Source: Gammaproteobacteria bacterium (GTDB lineage: Bacteria > Pseudomonadota > Gammaproteobacteria > Steroidobacterales > Woeseiaceae). Taken from it: a stretch of 58,739 nucleotides of DNA. The notes under the pieces are model-generated. The model saw only the letters and a program-made list of their open reading frames with translations. It was not told where the DNA came from and searched no databases. The stretch lies in NCBI GenBank assembly GCA_009937615.1, contig JAACFB010000018.1:1-58739 (forward strand), written 5' to 3'. Shown in pieces: positions 50,991 through 58,739 of this stretch. The position numbers and the translations under genes are program-made. Position 1 is the stretch's first letter. Each line of letters starts with the position of its first letter.

Positions 50991-51151
50991 TGATTCGTCC
51001 TCTCGCAATTTTGTTGTTGTATCGCACCGCCGTTACGTGCGGTGCTCCCCCCGAGACATTTTCCTGCCTCTGATCGAACCTTGTGCAACCGTTACATTAG
51101 ATGATAAAAATGGTTATGGAAATTGAAAAATTACTCATTTAATATAACAAA

Positions 51152-52108
51152 ATGAATATTAATGACAGGCTTTTTGCGTCTAAACAACAACTTAGTCGAA
51201 TTCGGCATCGTCACCTCAACTGTTTTCTCGAGGCCGCGCGATCGCGCAAGGTAAGCGCGGCAGCCTACGCACTTAATATCAGTCAGCCGGCGGCGTCGAA
51301 AACGCTCTCCGAGCTCGAAGCCATTCTCGACACCAAGCTCTTCGAGCGCGGCGGCAGGGGCGGACTACGGCTGACATCGACCGGGACCGTCTTTCTGCGC
51401 TTCGCCGGTGCCAGTATTGCGGCGTTGAAAGAAGGGCTGGATGGAATTGCGCAGGCGCGGATGCACGAAGAGCCGGTGCTCATGATCGGCGCGCTGCCCG
51501 GCGTGGCAGCGCATTTTATGCCAGCCGCGGTCAAGGAATTCAGGGAAACGCACACGACAGTCATCCGTATCATAACGGGCCCCAACACCAGCATGCTGAA
51601 CCAGCTGCGACTTGGTGAGCTGGATCTCGTGGTGGGGAGACTTGCTCGGCCGAAGGAAATGGCGGGCCTGTCGTTCATTCACCTCTACTCGGAGGAGCTG
51701 GTGTTCGTCGTTCGTCCCGGCCATCCGCTGGCCGACGGCAAGTCATTCAATCCGGCGCTGCTGGAAAACATGACGTTGCTGATGCCGACCGCCGATGGCG
51801 TGATGCGACCGGTTGTCGATCGTTTCCTGATCGCGCATGGCGTCGGCAATTTGTCGAACAGCATCGAGGCCCGGTCCCCGGATTTCTGCCGTCAATACGT
51901 GCTCGACTCCGATGCTGTCTGGATGATTTCGAAAGGCGTCGTCGCGCACGATCTGCACGACGGAGTATTGAGCGCATTGCAGATCGACACGAGCGATACA
52001 CAGGGGCCCGTTGGCCTGACTTTGCGGGCCGATACGCATCCCTCACCGACGCTGCGGATGATGATGGATACTCTGGTCCGTGCGGCTAATGATTTTGACC
52101 TGAGCTGA
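51152..52108 (+). CDS. LysR-family regulator, PcaQ/GbpR-like
   Basis: 318 residues. The N-terminal helix-turn-helix (RHRHLNCFLEAARSRKVSAAAYALNISQPAASKTLSELEAIL) is followed by GTKLFERGGRGG-type linker (DTKLFERGGRGGLRLT) and a two-lobed inducer-binding domain with VLMIGALPGVAAHFMPAAV and LRLGELDLVVGRLARP. This pattern is closest to PcaQ- and GbpR-type regulators of aromatic or sugar-acid catabolism. It probably controls the amidohydrolase/hydrolase genes that follow. The start region is AT-rich and the ATG at 51152 has no good ribosome-binding site. Confidence 0.88.
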   Translation: MNINDRLFASKQQLSRIRHRHLNCFLEAARSRKVSAAAYALNISQPAASKTLSELEAILDTKLFERGGRGGLRLTSTGTVFLRFAGASIAALKEGLDGIAQARMHEEPVLMIGALPGVAAHFMPAAVKEFRETHTTVIRIITGPNTSMLNQLRLGELDLVVGRLARPKEMAGLSFIHLYSEELVFVVRPGHPLADGKSFNPALLENMTLLMPTADGVMRPVVDRFLIAHGVGNLSNSIEARSPDFCRQYVLDSDAVWMISKGVVAHDLHDGVLSALQIDTSDTQGPVGLTLRADTHPSPTLRMMMDTLVRAANDFDLS

Positions 52109-52415
52109 GCCCGCTACTGCCGAGGAGACCGGCGAATCAATACTGAAGCGGTCCGGACCGGCATTTAGTGGTCAGCGGGAACGTCCCATTCGTGCGAAAG
52201 CAGAGGTTTACCGCAGCGCATGTCAACGCCACGGGCAGCACCGAGCGCCACACTGCGGCAGCGAAGCTGCCCGCCGAATGGACAGATTCGTCAACAAAGT
52301 ATTCACGCATGATTACATGCGCAATCATTAAAGGTCTGGACGCAACTTGCGGCATCGACAACAATTGGTAAGCACCGATTCGTATGATCGCTCAGGAGTG
52401 CGGAGTACCCTAACC
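52109..52415. other. Intergenic stretch with a dyad operator candidate
   Basis: About 307 bases between the LysR gene and the amidohydrolase gene. No gene is supported. The one clear element is the inverted repeat described at 52309-52328. A GGAG ribosome-binding site for the next gene lies at its end. Confidence 0.5.
52309..52328. promoter_or_regulatory. ATGATT-N8-AATCAT dyad, candidate LysR operator
   Basis: Six-base arms pair perfectly around eight bases. The size and position, about 90 bases before the amidohydrolase start and downstream of a LysR gene, fit a LysR-type binding site. Confidence 0.4.
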
Positions 52416-54275
52416 ATGCAAAGCACCAACTCAACGCCGCGCATCGCGGTCCTGATTTTTTTATTGATGACATTGCCTGCCATCGAACAGGCCCGTGCAG
52501 CGGACGGTGACATTCCAGATGTGCTCATTCGTTATGCCGACCTGGTCATGTTCAACGGCCAGGTGCTTACCGTGGACGCCGAATTCTCGGTCGCCGAAGC
52601 CGTGGCCGTCAGGGATGGACGAATTCTCGCCGTCGGCGGCGACGATCAGGTCCTGGCGCTGGCCGGACCGGGAACAGAGCGCGTGGATCTTGCAGGACGC
52701 ACCGTAACGCCCGGGTATATATACAACGATGGCGACAACGCGGTTCCCGGCGGCGATATCTACAAGGATACGATGGTCGGCGGCTGGCTGTCCGGACGCA
52801 TCGACGGTTCGGAAATGGAGGTCTTGCTGAGTTCCCTGGACGAGGTGCTCGATAAGGCGGAACCGGCGGAACCGGTATTCGTCAATATGCCAAAGAATTT
52901 TCCCGCCGAGGCGTTTGACTGGACGGCGGACGATCTTGACATGATTGCGCCGGTGAACCCGATTGCCCTGTTCTATACGAGCAGCGATGTGCGCGCCAAT
53001 AACGCCATGCTCGAGCGCGCTTTTTCGATGGGCCTGCCGCAGGACCACTTCGGCGTAATCCGGGATGAAAACGGCAAGCCTACCGGGGCGTTGGTCCATG
53101 AAGCCACGGGCTTCATCGGCTGGCAGGCGCGCCCGTACCCGAGTCGCGAATACATCGAAAAAGGTATCCGCGATGCGAAGGCCTCTTTCCTCGGCTATCT
53201 CAGCGCCGGCGTCACCACGACGACCGGGCACATGAGCGGACTGACCATCAGCATGCTCAACGAGATTTTCCACAAGGGTGAGCTGTCGATGCGGGTATTC
53301 CCCGGTCACGACATGACGCGGCAAAACCCGTTTCCGGAGCAATACCTGAAACGCGTCGGCAACATCGTCGATTTCTCGCTGTACGATCCTGAGCGAGGCC
53401 CCATGGTCAAGATCGTCGGCGCGGCACTGGCGTCGCTGGATGACGGCCCGAACAGTCCGTCGGGAATTCTGACGATCCAGCCAAAAGACAGGATCATGCC
53501 GGAGCTGGGCGGCACACCATACGGCTGGAACAAGTGGTCCGGAGAGGGTGTGACCGGGCTTTCCTGGGACGACATCACCGACGAGCAGAAGCTGCAAACC
53601 GACTGGAACACGATGCGGCTGCTGATCAAGTACGGCTGGAACACGAGCGGCAACCACAACATGGGCAGCGGCGCCATGAAGGTCGTGCTCGACGCGGTCG
53701 AGAACGCGTACAGCGAAGAAGAAGTGCTTTTCGAACAGATAAAACCGAATGCCTACGACCACAACGTAATCTGGCACGAGGACAACTTTGCGCTAATCGA
53801 CAAGTACAACGATCAGCTCCGATTCGGATTGAAAATCAACGAGTATTTTGATCCGCGCCTGGTTGAGGGCAAGGCGCCGTTACTGTACGAGTACGCCAGT
53901 CAGCTCGATGATTTGCAGCCGGTCAAGGATCTCATCGAGCGGGGCGTGAACGTGCATTTCGAGGGGAGCGACGGGTCCAATCACCCCATGAAGATGATCA
54001 AGTGGGCCGTGACGCGCAGCGATGACCATGGCCGCGTTATCGCGCCGGCGCAGGCGATTGATCGCCAGACAGCGCTGCGCATGATTACCTGGAACGCAGC
54101 GCGCTTCATCGGTGAAGAGGGCAACCTGGGCTCACTCGAACCCGGCAAATGGGCCGACCTCGTCGTGCTGAATGGTGACTTCCTGGCCGTGCCCGATAAC
54201 GAACTGGATACCCTGCACATCGAGCTGACCTACGTCGCGGGCAAACTCGCGTACGACGCGAGCCTGTGGCAGTAA
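52416..54275 (+). CDS. Exported amidohydrolase-fold protein with HxH replaced by DxD
   Basis: 619 residues from the ATG at 52416 with a GGAG ribosome-binding site; a longer frame to 52347 has no such site. A signal peptide (AVLIFLLMTLPAIEQARA) is followed by the amidohydrolase 3 N-terminal strands (DLVMFNGQVLTVD, AVAVRDGRILAVGGDD). At the metal motif, where relatives read PGLIDTHxH, this protein reads PGYIYNDGD with Asp105 and Asp107, aligned on the two histidines of the protein at 318-2285. Later motifs persist: a His in GNHNMGSGAM, the Asp in FEGSDGSNHP, and the C-terminal GSLEPGKWADLVVLNGD. The catalytic metal site must therefore be altered or lost. Confidence 0.82.
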   Translation: MQSTNSTPRIAVLIFLLMTLPAIEQARAADGDIPDVLIRYADLVMFNGQVLTVDAEFSVAEAVAVRDGRILAVGGDDQVLALAGPGTERVDLAGRTVTPGYIYNDGDNAVPGGDIYKDTMVGGWLSGRIDGSEMEVLLSSLDEVLDKAEPAEPVFVNMPKNFPAEAFDWTADDLDMIAPVNPIALFYTSSDVRANNAMLERAFSMGLPQDHFGVIRDENGKPTGALVHEATGFIGWQARPYPSREYIEKGIRDAKASFLGYLSAGVTTTTGHMSGLTISMLNEIFHKGELSMRVFPGHDMTRQNPFPEQYLKRVGNIVDFSLYDPERGPMVKIVGAALASLDDGPNSPSGILTIQPKDRIMPELGGTPYGWNKWSGEGVTGLSWDDITDEQKLQTDWNTMRLLIKYGWNTSGNHNMGSGAMKVVLDAVENAYSEEEVLFEQIKPNAYDHNVIWHEDNFALIDKYNDQLRFGLKINEYFDPRLVEGKAPLLYEYASQLDDLQPVKDLIERGVNVHFEGSDGSNHPMKMIKWAVTRSDDHGRVIAPAQAIDRQTALRMITWNAARFIGEEGNLGSLEPGKWADLVVLNGDFLAVPDNELDTLHIELTYVAGKLAYDASLWQ

Positions 54276-54595
54276 TCGCAAATCCGTGCCGCTCAGGTTT
54301 GCTGCTGACCGCGGTGATTGCGTTTTGGGTGGTTTCGGCGCCGGCCTATTGTGGCGACGAAGACAGAGGGCCAGCCTACAAGATCTATATCGATCCGGAG
54401 ACCGGCAAGTATACGACCGAGGATCCGGCGGACGCCGCCGTCACGTCGGACACCGCAGCCGTGCCGGGTCGATCGGCGGATGCAGAACAATCGAACTCGA
54501 CGTTGCTCATTACGAGCGTGGGCGTCGTGGCGGTCCTATTGGCCATCGGCGCAGTCTGGCGGCGGCACAAAATCAATCAGGTGGGAACACAATGA
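54266..54595 (+). CDS. Small membrane-anchored protein, function unknown
   Basis: 109 residues from a GTG that overlaps the amidohydrolase stop. A signal peptide or membrane anchor (LLLTAVIAFWVVSAPAYC) is followed by a short polar region rich in Asp and Thr (YKIYIDPETGKYTTEDPADAA) and a C-terminal membrane helix (LLITSVGVVAVLLAIGAVW), then a basic tail. It has two hydrophobic segments and about 50 exposed residues. No family is recognised. It overlaps the amidohydrolase stop by 10 bases and the hydrolase start by four, so the three genes are made together. Confidence 0.7.
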   Translation: MAVIANPCRSGLLLTAVIAFWVVSAPAYCGDEDRGPAYKIYIDPETGKYTTEDPADAAVTSDTAAVPGRSADAEQSNSTLLITSVGVVAVLLAIGAVWRRHKINQVGTQ

Positions 54596-56052
54596 ACGAA
54601 TTAGCGAACAGAAATTTCGGCAGAACCGTAGCGCTTTGGCTGGCGGCTTTCCTCGCATCCGCAGCTGCCTGCGCAGATTACGAACCTCCCCTGGAGGTTG
54701 GTCTGGCGGACCTCGTTGCTGCGTCCAACGACATACTGAACCGTCCCGATATTCCGGTTCGCGGCGAGCAGGGCTACATCGAGGACATTATTCGCTTCGA
54801 GGCCGCGGGAATGCAGTGGGACGTTGGCATGTCGGTGCACGAGCCCGCAGACCCAGCGAATATAGCAACAGGCGCGGACGGCAAGAAGATCGGTATCTTT
54901 CTCCTGCACGGTGGATCCGGCGACTTCAAGTCCATGCATCGCCAGGCACGCATACTGTCGCACAAGCTCGGCTACAAGGTCGTCAGCATGAGCTACCCGG
55001 GCCGGCATGCGTTCCACACCGAATCGCGCGACTGGCCGGGCAAGAACGTTAACGACGACGGTTCGGTGCGCACGCCGATCTGGCTGCGTGGTGAAGAAAT
55101 TGGCCGTGACGAGTACGAGGTGATATTCGATACGGGCCAGCGGCCGCGATACGGCACCCGGCGTCTGGCGAAGGCAAAGCCCGGCACGAATTTCTACTAT
55201 CGGATGGCGGCATGGCCGCTTGCGCTCGAGGCTGGCGGTATTGCTGCGATGACCAAACACTTCCCGGCAGATGAGTATTCGATCTACGTGCACGGTCATT
55301 CGACGGGCGGGCCACTCGTTAACATGCTGTCGCAGCGCGTATCCAATGTCGCGGGCGTCCTGGCGATAGAGAATTCGCCGTTCGGTTACATCTATCGCCA
55401 GCAGGCGGCCTGGGGCGGCCAGCTCGGCAAGATCGGCGAGTACGATGTGCCTTCTGAAACAATATTGCTGCCCTCACGTTCGGATCCTTTTGATGAACTG
55501 TACATCCGCAGCTGGCGGGACTCCGCGCGCTACGTCGGGCCCGAACTACTCGGGAGCGAAGGCCCGCAGGCGCTGATGCGACTGCCCATGGTGATGGAGG
55601 ATATCCTCGCCGGCTGGGAGCGGTCTCAGAAACGGCCGCAGTTCAAGGCCGAGTACGTCATCACGCACGGCATCGAAGCGTCGCTGACCGAGGCTGCGAA
55701 AGTCACGGCAAGCCGCCTCGACATGAATGCGCAGGAGACACAAGACCTGATCGATCACTATGTTGGGCTCACGCGTGAGTTGAGCGGGCCGGGGGTCAAG
55801 CCGGTTCCGCCGGTAATGTTTCAGATATCGGCGTTCAGCCGTGATCACAGTCGCGAGGTCTACGAAGAGGTCACGATTCCGCTGTACGAGGCGATGGATC
55901 CGGCGCCGAAGCACTCACTAACGCAATTCATGGCCGGCAAGCACGGCTACATGGCAAGGGATGACGAGAACGGCCTGCCATTCGGCATTGGCCCGGCCGT
56001 ATTCAAGCAATGGGACGACGGTATCAAGAGCGGCTGGTTCACGGCGGACTGA
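54592..56052 (+). CDS. Exported alpha/beta hydrolase
   Basis: 486 residues from the ATG at 54592, coupled to the small protein gene with a GGTGGGA ribosome-binding site; the frame continues back to 54286, but only inside that gene. A signal peptide (VALWLAAFLASAAACA) precedes a segment with AGMQWDVGMSVHEP. The oxyanion strand IGIFLLHGGSGDFKSMHRQA and the nucleophile elbow YVHGHSTGGPLVNM (Ser of G-H-S-T-G) are clear, and a late His lies in MAGKHGYMARDD. The family covers esterases, lactonases and amidases, and no substrate is evident. It is convergent with the next hydrolase gene. Confidence 0.82.
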   Translation: MNELANRNFGRTVALWLAAFLASAAACADYEPPLEVGLADLVAASNDILNRPDIPVRGEQGYIEDIIRFEAAGMQWDVGMSVHEPADPANIATGADGKKIGIFLLHGGSGDFKSMHRQARILSHKLGYKVVSMSYPGRHAFHTESRDWPGKNVNDDGSVRTPIWLRGEEIGRDEYEVIFDTGQRPRYGTRRLAKAKPGTNFYYRMAAWPLALEAGGIAAMTKHFPADEYSIYVHGHSTGGPLVNMLSQRVSNVAGVLAIENSPFGYIYRQQAAWGGQLGKIGEYDVPSETILLPSRSDPFDELYIRSWRDSARYVGPELLGSEGPQALMRLPMVMEDILAGWERSQKRPQFKAEYVITHGIEASLTEAAKVTASRLDMNAQETQDLIDHYVGLTRELSGPGVKPVPPVMFQISAFSRDHSREVYEEVTIPLYEAMDPAPKHSLTQFMAGKHGYMARDDENGLPFGIGPAVFKQWDDGIKSGWFTAD

Positions 56053-56096
56053 ATTTTTGCAAGGGAGGCCGGCGTCCCGCTGCGAGCAGGCCCCGG

Positions 56097-57485
56097 TCAG
56101 GGCGTGGCCAGCCAGCGCAGTGCCGCGACGAGGCCACCCGCGAGTTCGCGAGGCTTCTCGATATGGCCATAGTGCGTCATCGGTACGCCGAAGACGAGGA
56201 CACGGATCGCAACGCCCGGGTTCGCCTCACGAAACTCATCGGCGACTCGAAGTTCGCGGGCCTGCTCCGGATTTTCATTCCAGTGCCCGGTGTCTAGCAG
56301 CGTTGTTGTCCAGATCATCTTTCGGTAGCCGGTGATTGGCGATCGCATGGTGCTGAACAGATCGTTGATCACCTCATCGGCGTCTGTGCCTGAAGCACTG
56401 CCCTCCAGCGTTTCGATAATCTGCGCCGCGATATCGTCCTTGAGGTAGCCCATGCTCGAGTGTTCCATGTCCTGCAGCGGCTGCTTGAATTGCGCCCTGC
56501 GGCGCTGCTCGGCGCCCATCCATTCGGCGGCGATCTCTTCCCGGGATTTATCCGGGTCCCAGAACGGGTTGAGCGGGCCGAGGTAACCGCCCGCATACTG
56601 GTCCGAAGTGCGCGCGCGGAGCTGGCTGACGTGCGGGAACTCGTCGATCGAGCGAACGCCGCGAAATTCCTGCATGGCATTCATGCCGGCCGGTCCGCCG
56701 GTGCCCCAGCCCATGGATAGATCCCGTGTCTTGTCTGCAAGCGCATCGTTGAGAATGAATTGAACTTCACCGCCGGTGGAGTGGCCGATAATCACCAGGG
56801 GTCCGTCTATGACCTGTTCGAGCAGTGCCTTGACGCCGTCCGTAACAACGCGAAACGTATACACCGCGTTGCGAACCCTGGCTTCTTCCGGGGATACGTC
56901 CTGGTCGAGCAGGTAGCCTGGTATACGCTCGCCCAAATCAGGTTCCGTCCAGCCGCCGTGGCGGTAGTTGCCCGGAATGGTTACCAGCAGTACCGGTATT
57001 TTTTGCGCGAGGTATTGCCCCAGGCCTGCGTGATTTTTCGGGCCGAGAAAGAACTCATACCAGTTCGCCGCACCGCCGTTGATGATCACCATTGTCGGCA
57101 GCCCGGCGTCGGCGGCGGCCGGCACCAGGTGAAGGCCGCCGATGTCCCAGTCGAACCCATAGGTGTTAAAGCGGACTTCATGCCAGCGGGCGCTGTAGCC
57201 CAGTGTCTCGGTTCGCACCGATTCGAGTGCACGCGGGTCGAACGCGCCCCCGGCAGCCGCGTCGGCAAGCTGTCGCACGGTCTCGCCACCGTCCGGAAGG
57301 TCCCAGCCCAGCTCAGCAAACAGAGCTTCCGGGACGAGATGGTAGGGGGCATCGCTGGCCAGCAGCTCAATAACCTGATCTTCGGCTGATGGCACGGGCG
57401 AAGAGCAACCGGTGATCAAGAGGCTTGAAATCGCTGCGACAACACAACGCCCGGACACGAAACACGAAAAAACACGGTATTGCAT
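56097..57485 (-). CDS. Lipoprotein alpha/beta hydrolase
   Basis: 462 residues from the ATG at 57485, chosen for its GGAG ribosome-binding site eight bases upstream and because it leaves a lipoprotein signal peptide (AAISSLLITGCSS, lipobox at about residue 27). The nucleophile elbow is VIIGHSTGGEVQ and the oxyanion region is TMVIINGGAANWYEF. A late VFGVPMTHYGHIEKP may supply the catalytic His. It has the same FDWDIGG-type stretch near residue 95 as the protein at 54592, so the two are relatives. It is part of a minus-strand unit with the partial gene upstream. Confidence 0.8.
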   Translation of the reverse strand: MQYRVFSCFVSGRCVVAAISSLLITGCSSPVPSAEDQVIELLASDAPYHLVPEALFAELGWDLPDGGETVRQLADAAAGGAFDPRALESVRTETLGYSARWHEVRFNTYGFDWDIGGLHLVPAAADAGLPTMVIINGGAANWYEFFLGPKNHAGLGQYLAQKIPVLLVTIPGNYRHGGWTEPDLGERIPGYLLDQDVSPEEARVRNAVYTFRVVTDGVKALLEQVIDGPLVIIGHSTGGEVQFILNDALADKTRDLSMGWGTGGPAGMNAMQEFRGVRSIDEFPHVSQLRARTSDQYAGGYLGPLNPFWDPDKSREEIAAEWMGAEQRRRAQFKQPLQDMEHSSMGYLKDDIAAQIIETLEGSASGTDADEVINDLFSTMRSPITGYRKMIWTTTLLDTGHWNENPEQARELRVADEFREANPGVAIRVLVFGVPMTHYGHIEKPRELAGGLVAALRWLATP

Positions 57486-57509
57486 TGGTGGCACTCCATA
57501 CACAGTTCG

Positions 57510-58739
57510 TTACTCGACAAGCGCGGACGGGTCGAGACTTTGCGCTTGCGCCTGTGCGACGTAGCGTTTTGCGGTCTCTGCCGTAAAAAAGCCTTCTTCC
57601 TGCAGGGTTTCCACGGCGTCTTCGATGCACGCCACGTAGAGCGGGTGAGTGAGCTCCTCGCCCGGCGCCAGCAGCCCCAGACGCCTCCATGCTGCGCTCG
57701 GCGTCTCACGAAAATCCCAGATACCGTTACGATTCATGTCGACGAACATATTGGCTTCGTCCAGAGGTTCGAGGCCATCGCCCGTGAATGCTGCGAAAGC
57801 CGTGGTGCCGGCGCCGCTTTGCGGATACGGATAAAAAATACCGAGCGGGCAGGCCACTTCGGGATAGATGATCGCAGGATTATCGATAATCCCGTCGTCG
57901 TCGATGTCACCAATCACTTCCCAATCCGATTTTGATGCCAGTGGAGTCGCAGTGCCCTCGACCATATCATCGAGCTTGTCTATGGCGCCTCCCATCACGA
58001 GCGATACGTCCAGCACCAGGACTTTGCCGGCACGGTTGTCGGGCGGAAGACCCTCGCCACCGTTGTGGCTCATGCTGCGTATCTCGTACACGCGGAAGCG
58101 GTCGCCAAGCCCTTTATCCACGAGGATCTTCGCGTTGATTCGCTTGTTGCCGAGATAGCCCATCGTTACCCAGGATGGACGTTCCGGCGCGCGATCCCAA
58201 ATCTTGGTGTACATCTGGTGCACGAGTTCGACCTGCGGCCGGAACGTGGCCTTCTCTTCGTCCGACTGAAACAGCACGTCCTTGCCATCACGCATTACCA
58301 CGGGTAACCAGAGCCCGGTTGCCGAATCATCGAGCAGATAGCCATCGAATATGGGGCGGCCTTTCTGGTCGGCATTGAGTCCCGGGGTGTAATTGATGCT
58401 GCGCGCAATGCGAGCGCCTGCCGAATGGCCGTAGAGATAGGTACGCGACGGTTTTTTGCCGAGCCGTTTCTGCAGTGCATTCCTGGCCACCAGCGCAAAG
58501 TCCTTGATGATCGCAGCGTTGTCGTTAAAGGCGGCAAAGTCCACGATCGAGCCGTCCTCGAGCAAGGCGATGACTTCGCCGATGCCCTGTTCGCTCGTGC
58601 GCATGGTCTTGGCGAGCGCATAACCCTTGGAGATCATGACGCGATCGATCTTGTCGAACGACGCCATCGGGTTCGCCGGATCGTAATAACGGTCCCATAT
58701 CCTCAGTCGCCCGTTGCGAAACGAGCGGCCGCGACCGTG
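57510..58739 (-). CDS. Partial alpha/beta hydrolase-like protein, truncated by the window edge
   Basis: 409 residues are visible; the frame is open to the right edge, so the start lies outside. An ATG at 58667 is present, but the 24 in-frame codons before it continue without a stop, and the sequence there (RLRIWDRYYDPANP) looks coding. The nucleophile elbow is YLYGHSAGARIARS. A calcium-binding-like or EF-hand-like Asp-rich stretch (DIDDDGIIDNPAI) and a second (DMNRNGIWDFRE) lie in the C-terminal half. The protein may be an exported esterase. It is followed 24 bases on by the lipoprotein hydrolase gene on the same strand. Confidence 0.72.
   Translation of the reverse strand, partial: HGRGRSFRNGRLRIWDRYYDPANPMASFDKIDRVMISKGYALAKTMRTSEQGIGEVIALLEDGSIVDFAAFNDNAAIIKDFALVARNALQKRLGKKPSRTYLYGHSAGARIARSINYTPGLNADQKGRPIFDGYLLDDSATGLWLPVVMRDGKDVLFQSDEEKATFRPQVELVHQMYTKIWDRAPERPSWVTMGYLGNKRINAKILVDKGLGDRFRVYEIRSMSHNGGEGLPPDNRAGKVLVLDVSLVMGGAIDKLDDMVEGTATPLASKSDWEVIGDIDDDGIIDNPAIIYPEVACPLGIFYPYPQSGAGTTAFAAFTGDGLEPLDEANMFVDMNRNGIWDFRETPSAAWRRLGLLAPGEELTHPLYVACIEDAVETLQEEGFFTAETAKRYVAQAQAQSLDPSALVE

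Noticed and set aside
51123-51148. TTGAAA ... TATAAC as promoter for the LysR gene
   Set aside because: The spacing is 14 bases and the -10 would lie within a few bases of the ATG.
52461-53777. 438-codon minus-strand open frame over the DxD amidohydrolase
   Set aside because: Antisense shadow with high His/Arg content; the plus-strand frame has a signal peptide and family motifs.
1-58739. tRNA genes, CRISPR arrays, insertion sequences or phage genes
   Set aside because: No cloverleaf-like intergenic sequence, regular spaced repeats, transposase or integrase was found on reading both strands.

Overview
The window is a 58.7-kb chromosomal segment, moderately GC-rich, almost certainly from a gammaproteobacterium. 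The TamA/TamB pair, ZntB, MltF-type transglycosylase, FadL-type porin and thiocapsa-type hydrogenase operon all fit a Gram-negative chemolithotroph or mixotroph. A Woeseia-like or Chromatiales-like lineage is only a guess. No tRNA, rRNA, CRISPR array, insertion sequence or phage gene was seen.

Layout. (1) 1-9.7 kb: exported amidohydrolase, exported quinoprotein dehydrogenase, a cyclic-nucleotide-binding protein, a Rieske oxygenase, an MltF-like lipoprotein and a DUF3313-type lipoprotein. (2) 10-11 kb: a cysteine-synthase-family PLP enzyme. (3) 11-16.8 kb, minus strand: a complete structural operon for a membrane-linked group 1e [NiFe] hydrogenase in the order hynS-isp1-isp2-hynL, preceded by a maturation protease and a HupH-type protein. 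(4) 17.9-21 kb, minus strand: sulfur-transfer genes (DsrE3, TusA, rhodanese) with a Tat-exported molybdenum sulfite dehydrogenase and its small cytochrome c between tusA and the rhodanese gene. (5) 21-34 kb, plus strand: a histone-deacetylase-like gene, the lipoate-assembly genes (two radical SAM proteins, a lipoate ligase, a glutaminase-like protein), then DsrE3C-like, sHdrC1-B1-A-H-C2-B2, a small unknown protein, the lipoyl carrier LbpA and an ArsR-family sensor. (6) 34-38.9 kb: a FadL-like outer membrane protein, an exported unknown protein, a large class V PLP enzyme with a desulfurase-like Cys region, and a thioesterase. (7) 39-42.7 kb, minus strand: a second quinoprotein dehydrogenase coupled to a sugar-dehydrogenase/cytochrome c fusion. 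(8) 42.9-50.1 kb: tamB/tamA, then mscS/zntB. (9) 50.4-58.7 kb: MarR and LysR regulators, then an amidohydrolase, a small membrane-anchored protein and three alpha/beta hydrolases.

How it works together (partly inference). Regions 3-6 form a lithotrophy island. H2 would be oxidised in the periplasm by HynSL, with electrons passing through Isp1/Isp2 to the membrane. Reduced sulfur would be passed through rhodanese/TusA/DsrE proteins to the cytoplasmic sHdr complex and its lipoylated carrier LbpA, which is loaded by the dedicated ligase and the LipS1/LipS2 pair. The expected product, sulfite, would be oxidised in the periplasm by the sulfite dehydrogenase. No hyp genes, sox genes, dsrAB or sulfite exporter lie in the window, so these must be elsewhere or absent.

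The sHdr/LbpA system itself is already described in other bacteria. The less expected points are its linkage to a group 1e hydrogenase, a glutaminase-like protein without its nucleophilic cysteine, an HDAC-like enzyme divergent from dsrE3, a large AGCSC-type class V enzyme downstream, an amidohydrolase with HxH replaced by DxD, and two quinoproteins with a lanthanide-type WDxD motif.
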